Source: Periplaneta americana
Lineage: Eukaryota; Arthropoda; Insecta; Blattodea; Blattidae
Reading direction: 5' to 3'
DNA: 64,000 nucleotides
NCBI RefSeq assembly: GCF_040183065.1
Contig: NC_091117.1
Location: forward strand, 102,373,501-102,437,500
Under the pieces are notes generated by a model. The model made no database searches, was not told where the DNA came from, and saw only the letters and a list, made by a program, of their open reading frames with translations. The position numbers and the translations under genes were made by a program. Below, piece after piece: positions 58,589-64,000 of the stretch. How positions within the stretch are numbered: the stretch's first letter is position 1; every line of letters begins with the position of its first letter.

Positions 58589-58778
58589 CTCTTCATCACG
58601 GGAAGGTAAAGCTGCTAAATACTCCTTCATTTCTGGTTTGGCTGGATCTGCAATGGCAAGCACAGAGAGGCAGCCGTCCACAGTTCCCAGCACAATGTTC
58701 TTGCCGTCCTCCGTACTTTCAATCGCACTCAGTTCCGCTTGCATTCGGAAGTTGGCTATCATCTGAGCGTCTGAGGTC
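58589..58778 (-). CDS. internal coding exon of a WD-repeat-like host gene
   Basis: The exon is bounded by an acceptor (catatcattgtgacag) and a donor (gag-gtatgt). It is 190 bp: one leading base and 63 codons. It starts with the last base of a split codon and ends in phase 0, matching the 48884-49066 exon. The protein reads TSDAQMIANFRMQAELSAIE, then STEDGKNIVLGTVDGCLSVL (a WD40-like beta-blade with the LGTVDG turn) and AIADPAKPEMKEYLAALPSR. It has no lesion and balanced codon use. It probably forms the last propeller blade, after which the basic and acidic tail of the next exon follows. NWD-type identity is a tentative recollection; the upstream exons are beyond the window or unrecognised in 58779-64000. 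Confidence 0.8.
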
Positions 58779-58868
58779 CTGTCACAATGATATGCCATAA
58801 CAATTTCGATTGTTAGATATCACAACAACAGTTCATTTCTCAAATATCTAAATTACAGAATTTGGTTT

Positions 58869-58884
58869 TATATTATTATTATTA

Positions 58885-58926
<42 letters not shown>

Positions 58927-58927
58927 T
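58869..58927 (+). repeat. (TTA)n microsatellite
   Basis: About 19 units with one variant. Confidence 0.97.
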
Positions 58928-59006
58928 TTACATTGTTTACCATGTAGAAAATGCTCTTCAAATCTTTTTTTAGCAGTGTGATAAATATTCTTTGTAGATT
59001 TTAGAT

Positions 59007-60424
59007 CAGGCATGTCAGAAATCAGACACTGAAAGTGCAGTGTATGTGCGCGGAACGCCGGTCTGTGCAGATTGCGTCATTCACGTGTTGCTCTTACCAG
59101 TTCTTAGCGGGAGGGATGTACAAGAATCTATTCTGCACTTCTAGTGTTCAATTAAATTGACATTTGGACATTATAAACATACTTAGCAGAAGGAAAAATC
59201 ACAATTATTGTCAGTGTCTATATTTGACAATAATTGTAACACAAGAAACAATAGACTTACTCAGTTACAATTCACAAAGCAGTGGTTAGTAAAGAATCAT
59301 TTATTTACATGATATGTATACAGTATTTGAAGAAAATATAAATATTGCAGTAATTTCGAAACAACAAAAAACGAACACTGTATTTCATTTTACGTTGTAG
59401 GTACTGATTATTTCAAAGTAATACTCTTTCATTGTTCCTCAAGCATTATTGGGACCATTGGTGCACACACGTTAAAGAAAATATTCTACTTCCAATTACA
59501 TGCAATAGGAAATTGTGAGGCTTTTACACTGGAATCATTTCCTTGCTCTATATTAATATAAATTCACAATATTATTAATAAATTGGATAAATTAAGCTTG
59601 AATTTAAATTTATATATAGTTTATTTGGAAAACGTTGAGAGGAAATATCAGCAAGTTGGAGCGTTACTGAATTGAGTTAAAAGAGTACTTCACAAGCTGT
59701 GAAGCGAGGACATTTTCTTTATGTCAGGTTTAAAGATTTATTAACGTAACATAATATAGTAACGTGAGATGGAAAATTCGCCATTATGTATTATTTTTCC
59801 AGAAAATGTTTCCGCCTTACAAATAGTTGCGTTCTTCCCTTACAACCTCAAGATCCTACCATGTATTCTTCACTCAATATTCTCATCACTTATCAGCTTA
59901 TCAATTAAAAGTTGTAAGTCGTCTAACCATTGATGGCTGTGTTAGTACAGACTCCAAAACAACATCATTGTCATGTTTGTCTTGCCGTGAGAGTACTAAT
60001 TAAGAAATAAGAGCTGGCTAATATCATATTTTGAGAACTTTACTAATCTGATTTAAATTCTCACATCACTATTAGGTCCACATGATATGATGAAAGCCTT
60101 TCATTTTAAAATAATTACTGTTGGCTGAGGAAAACATCATAACAGTTATGTTATATGGTTCGTGATTTCTCTTCTTCGTTATATCTGTGGACTCCTCACT
60201 TTATTTTTCATAACGCATTCACAATCACAGCTCAATGAGTACCCGTACTGATCTGTGTTACTGAAACCAAAGCTGTTCTGCTACTGCATGTAATGTACAG
60301 CCCTGTCGCGTTCCCCTCCAAGCCGATTCACTCCCTCCAGGTAGGGAAATAGGAACTGCACATCGCACAGAGACAAGTGCACAATGTGCGCGACTGCACA
60401 ACGTGCAGGGTTTTGATATGCCTG
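59007..60424. mobile_element. non-autonomous hAT element with 8-bp TSD
   Basis: It begins caggcatgtcagaaatc and ends gggttttgatatgcctg; 13 of 17 inverted positions match. Flanks ttttagat (58999-59006) and ttttagac (60425-60432) agree in 7 of 8. Subterminal gtgcgc/gtgca words are shared by both ends. The interior is non-coding. The paralogous empty site at 56473-56535 confirms the boundaries. Confidence 0.9.
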
Positions 60425-60445
60425 TTTTAGACTATTCGACTTTAA

Positions 60446-61040
60446 TATAAATGACAAAATATTAAGCTTAAGAAATTTAACAAAACCAAAGTTACAATGA
60501 ATTTGAGCTGATTGCTTTGCAGTGAAAATAATTCAGAATAGCTGGCAGCTGACATATTATCTATTTTCGGATCAGGACAATAATTTGAGTGCAAACTTTG
60601 ACGAAATATAGCCTATATACTGAATCTGCAAGTTAGTCTTTTGTGGTAATGTGGTTGATAATGTGTAGCTTACGTGTTTTATGCAATTAACGGATAGGGA
60701 CTCTTGGTGACATATATTGCGTATTTTTATTTTGTAGTGCAGTCATCATTATTTGATTGACATTGTACGTAAAATGAAGAATGATAAAAGCATAAACATG
60801 ACTTCAGAACTTCCCTAGAAAAGAAGTTAACAACAGTGTTGATATCCACAGTTATAACTTCTGGCTACTCTCACTGGACACCAAAAAACATAACAGTAAT
60901 TACAAAACATGCGGTTTGCTGTTAAGATTAAGGTCATGTAATTTTATTTATCCAAAATTTAAACATAGCATCCTACTTTTAAACTACTTTCCATTGATGC
61001 AGTGGCGTAGCGTGACTCACATTTGAGCAATCGTAGTCAA
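60446..61040. other. non-coding stretch
   Basis: No gene or complete repeat seen; presumably host intron. Confidence 0.4.

Positions 61041-61042
<2 letters not shown>

Positions 61043-61106
<64 letters not shown>
61043..61106 (+). repeat. (AAT)n microsatellite
   Basis: About 21 uninterrupted units. Confidence 0.97.
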
Positions 61107-61107
<1 letters not shown>

Positions 61108-61366
61108 CCCCGTGGGGGACTTTGTATTCTCATTCCCTGGGTGTCAGATGGGGGATCAAACCAGATATGGTGGGATGGTCCGAATAACTAGTCCTTCAGA
61201 AACAGGGACCAACAGACCAACAAGGAGCCCAATTATTGCTGGCAGCTTTAAAATACTGGAACGCCTTCTTTCTTACTGGGACAGAATTATGAAAGGCACG
61301 CACCTGGGATTAGAAAAGTGAAGTCCATAGAGATGGAAATATAATTATATCAGCAGAAGAGATAAC

Positions 61367-61810
61367 ACCGAGCGGGCTAGCGAGAGGGCTGGCCTCGCAT
61401 TCGGGAGGTCCGGGGTTCGATCCCAGGGGTAGGCAATCCTAACTGAGGTTTTTCATGGTTTCCTCAGTTATTTCCAGGCAAATGCCGGGATTGTACAGTA
61501 CCTCTTGAAAGTCCGGCCATGAACGGCGATCCTTCCCTTAATCCTTTCATATGTGTGAGTGAGTGCTGTGTAATGTCTTAAATGTTTGTGTTGTATCGGA
61601 GGTGGCCCTGGCATTGAGGTGATTCCTCATCCGGGGAGGCCCTCCATGTCCTTGTGTGGTCAAAAAAGTATGTATGTGATCCATAGATTAATTCCTCTCC
61701 CGACAGGTCGCGGCCCTGTAAGGCCCGGGTGGCGTGGGTCGTGTAAATGCACCTAAAAGGGAGAGATTAAACTAAGAGGAAGAAGAAGAAGAAGAAGAAG
61801 AAGAAGAAGA
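61367..61810 (+). mobile_element. tRNA-derived SINE (family E) with (GAA)n tail and 12-bp TSD
   Basis: The head has A-box-like gcgggctagcgagagggct and B box ggggttcgatcccag. The body includes aggcaaatgccgggattgta and ggtggccctggcattgagg. The tail is (gaa)n at 61781-61810. Flanks agaagagataac at 61355-61366 and 61811-61822 are identical. Confidence 0.88.
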
Positions 61811-62292
61811 AGAAGAGATAACCTTCCAATCGGGTGATATTCATTAATACTGTAGAATCGTAGATTACCACATAGAGCAGTGGTTCCCAACCAGTGTGTT
61901 GCGACACACTGATGTGTCGCGCAGCCCCAAGGAGTGTGTCGCGAAATTTTGGAATTGAAAAATAAATTTTATGCCATCCAGAAAGTCTCTTTACAAGGCA
62001 TTTTTATTTACAGTGAAGTCTTTGATATGGTACATTTTATTTTGAGACAGACTTTACCAGTGAAAGGTGAACAACTGCAACAATGCATAGTTTAATTTTT
62101 CTGCCTGCCTACGATAATTCGAATGAAACTAAACACCTGTAAGAAAGCTTAGTAATTCGTTTACTCTTTCTACTTAGTAATAAACAAAGTTTAAAATCGT
62201 CGGAACATGTTGGTCAGTTTCAGTATATAGGCTACGTGTGTGCGGGTGATAGTGCGACTATTTTATCAAAACTGCTTTATTTATAATTTATC

Positions 62293-62660
62293 ATGGACAA
62301 ATTTTTAAATCAAAAAAGACAAACTTAATCAAGTTCTCGGTTAGATGACAGCAGTGCCAATTCAAATGATGTGAGCGAAAATTCCCTTCAGGGTTCACAA
62401 AAAACGCACTGCTTTTCGTAAATATACTGATGAATAGGCCTATTTGCAATATGGTTTTACGTGGCGTGCAGATGAATATAAACAAAATCCCGAGTGTCTT
62501 ATAGGCGGAAATAGTTTGTCAAATGGTGCCGAATAAACTAAAAATACATTTAGAACTGCCGTTTTCAACGTCATACTTGTGTCAATCAGGATTTTAGCAT
62601 ACAAATAGGGAAACATAAACAAAGAAACAGACTGTTACATATTGAAGATGATTTACGTGT
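62293..62660 (+). pseudogene. ZBED5-like hAT transposase N-terminal remnant
   Basis: From the ATG at 62293 it reads MDKFLNQKRQT and DDSSANSNDVSENS; then, across stops, KYTDE, YLQYGFTWRADEYKQNPECL and SLSNGAE. This is the start of ZBED5/FAM200-type transposases up to the BED finger. The catalytic domain is missing. Confidence 0.65.
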
Positions 62661-62989
62661 TGGCATGTGAATCATAAGATCACGTATATAGAAATTCTGT
62701 GCAATCCACAAAGCGCAGACTTCACATTAATTCAAATAGGTGAGTTTTCAAAAACTATAATAAAAAATCTTTTATCGGACATCCAACATAGATAGGTTGG
62801 GATTTTTGACACATTTTTTTTCTAATGCCAAAAAATATTTCAAAATTCAGTAATTTCATCACTATACAATTTTGTTATTCTAGATTTAATTTGTAATTCA
62901 GTAAATATAAAATATTCTTTGTTTCTCTATGATAAATTATCTAGCTTTAATTATTCAGGTAATCTTTTCGTACTTTGATTTTATTGTAA

Positions 62990-63150
62990 TTGTAAATTTA
63001 ATACTAATTGTAATATTATTTGTAATTGTAATTGTAAATTTAATACTAACTTAATTGTAATTTTATTGTTGATATTGTAGTTGGAACCTCCTGGTAGAGG
63101 GGCAGAGAAGGCCTGACGGCCTTATCTCTACCAGGTTAAATAAATAAATA
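62990..63150 (+). mobile_element. LINE 3' end with hairpins and (AAAT)n tail
   Basis: ttgtaa-rich DNA is followed by ctcctggtagaggggcag, aaggcctgacggcctt (a hairpin), ctctaccaggttaaataaat. It is the typical 3' UTR of jockey-like insect LINEs, inserted in the hAT element. Confidence 0.65.
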
Positions 63151-63463
63151 CTACTAATACTACAAGTTGCTGCTTGCTTTTTTTTTCGATTATGTATTAA
63201 CATCCACCTGTCTACAACACTGGATGTCCGACACTACATAGAAGTAATTGTTGTTATCAGTGCTTTTTTTCTGGCGGAATGCGTTGGAACGGCGCTCCGG
63301 CACTTTCTTGTTGCATTCTTCATCATGTAACCGAAATATGTGTGAATAACTATGTTTCTAATCTAATTTTTCTTTGAATTCCGTTTAGACCTTGAAAGTC
63401 TTAGTTGGACGAAAACATTCTACACAGAGTTCCACCACCTTTTTCTCCAGAAAAAAAAATCAC

Positions 63464-63484
63464 CGATTATTATTGTTATTATTA

Positions 63485-63535
<51 letters not shown>
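63464..63535 (+). repeat. (TTA)n microsatellite
   Basis: About 23 units with two variants near the start. Confidence 0.97.
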
Positions 63536-63536
<1 letters not shown>

Positions 63537-63660
63537 AAACAAATAAGTGTGTCGCGATATTGTGGGCGTTCAGTAAAGCCTGTCGTCGGTCAAAAAAGGT
63601 TGGGAACCACTGACAGAGCGTTGGAACAATATACCTAGGCCTACAAGCTGTAGAAATGGA

Positions 63661-63852
63661 TTTTTGGGAGGCGATAAATTTGCTCATAAAGAAACCACAT
63701 ATGAAACAAAGATAATACGGTATATAAGAGAAGAAGATATAAAAAAGTTCAGTGAACGTTGGCGACAACATATGAATCGTGCGAATACTCAAAAAATATC
63801 TGCTCTGATAGGCAAATATAAATGTGGGACGCCCATAGAAAAGATAAATTAA
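63661..63852 (+). pseudogene. possible LINE C-terminal tail fragment
   Basis: EEDIKKFSERWRQHMNRANT followed by QKISALIGKYK resembles the C-terminal R-W-x-x-H-x-x-R-M tail of non-LTR retrotransposon ORF2 proteins. There is no RT upstream, because the hAT end is at 63612. Confidence 0.4.
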
Positions 63853-63905
63853 AGTAACTTAGAATGTGAAGACGGAATGAACATATTGCTTAATCTCTGA
63901 AATGC

Positions 63906-63907
<2 letters not shown>

Positions 63908-63971
<64 letters not shown>
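63908..63971 (+). repeat. (AAT)n microsatellite
   Basis: About 21 uninterrupted units near the window end. Confidence 0.97.
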
Positions 63972-63972
<1 letters not shown>

Positions 63973-64000
63973 GTAATAATTTATTAATATTTTATTTTAA

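Larger units (their letters stand above)
61878..63612 (+). mobile_element. hAT element with perfect 15-bp TIRs (ZBED-like type)
   Basis: The ends cagtggttcccaacc (61878-61892) and ggttgggaaccactg (63598-63612) are perfect inverted repeats. Flanks acatagag and acagagcg match in 6 of 8. Subterminal gtgtgtcgcga occurs on both sides in inverse orientation. The interior has a ZBED-like N-terminal remnant, a LINE 3' end and a (TTA)n array. Confidence 0.88.

Noticed and set aside
61000..61025. cagtggcgtagcgtgac as a transposon end
   Set aside because: It resembles a known type of hAT terminus, but no inverse partner or duplication was found.

Overview
This is AT-rich, intron- and repeat-dominated nuclear DNA of an insect. 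An inference, from the mix of LINE, SINE and hAT families and the recurring aggcctac-type words, is a hemimetabolous insect such as a cockroach; the sequence does not prove the species. There is no prokaryotic gene organisation. Almost every recognisable coding stretch belongs to a transposable element (TE), most of them broken and nested in one another.

The one clear host gene is on the minus strand. An internal exon (58589-58778) and the terminal coding exon (48884-49066) have proper splice sites and matching phase. They encode the C-terminus of a WD-repeat-like protein, possibly an NWD-type (NACHT and WD repeat) protein. The intron between them is about 9.5 kb and is packed with TEs.

1-3000: a pogo/Tigger-like transposase with a small spliced intron and a C-terminal PHD-like Cys/His tail, flanked by repeated 16-bp subterminal motifs. 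3000-7800: a dead ZBED/FAM200-like hAT gene on the minus strand, split by a complete hAT element (3643-5838) that keeps an intact 494-codon transposase, matching inverted ends and a perfect 8-bp target-site duplication (TSD). 7800-14600: small hAT MITEs, a hAT-like element with TAGGGTGACCAGA ends, SINEs and a degenerate tandem repeat. 14640-16884: an unassigned 2-kb DNA element with 33-bp inverted ends, 19-bp iterons and a 4-bp duplication, sitting inside the 3' end of a LINE. 16885-23700: microsatellites, a MITE, a LINE split by another insertion, and a Harbinger-like remnant carrying two SINEs. 23705-27610: two DNA elements nested one inside the other. 28774-30595: a long-inverted-repeat element carrying two LINE 3' fragments, both with TSDs. 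31548-33120: a deleted mariner-like element and a fragment of a second unassigned TE family. 34068-43730: hAT elements, MITEs and foldbacks, including a GTF2IRD2-like hAT (39473-41867). 44200-48130: SINEs and a long-TIR element. 48669-58800: host exons, with a LINE cut in two by a CAGT-ended element that contains a dead Tc1 transposase and a jockey-like fragment. 58800-64000: two hAT elements, a SINE and LINE tails.

The genes do not form a pathway. What the window records is a stratigraphy of insertions: TSDs, interrupted reading frames and one paralogous empty site allow the order of many insertions to be read directly. The best candidate for something undescribed is the 14730-16778 element.
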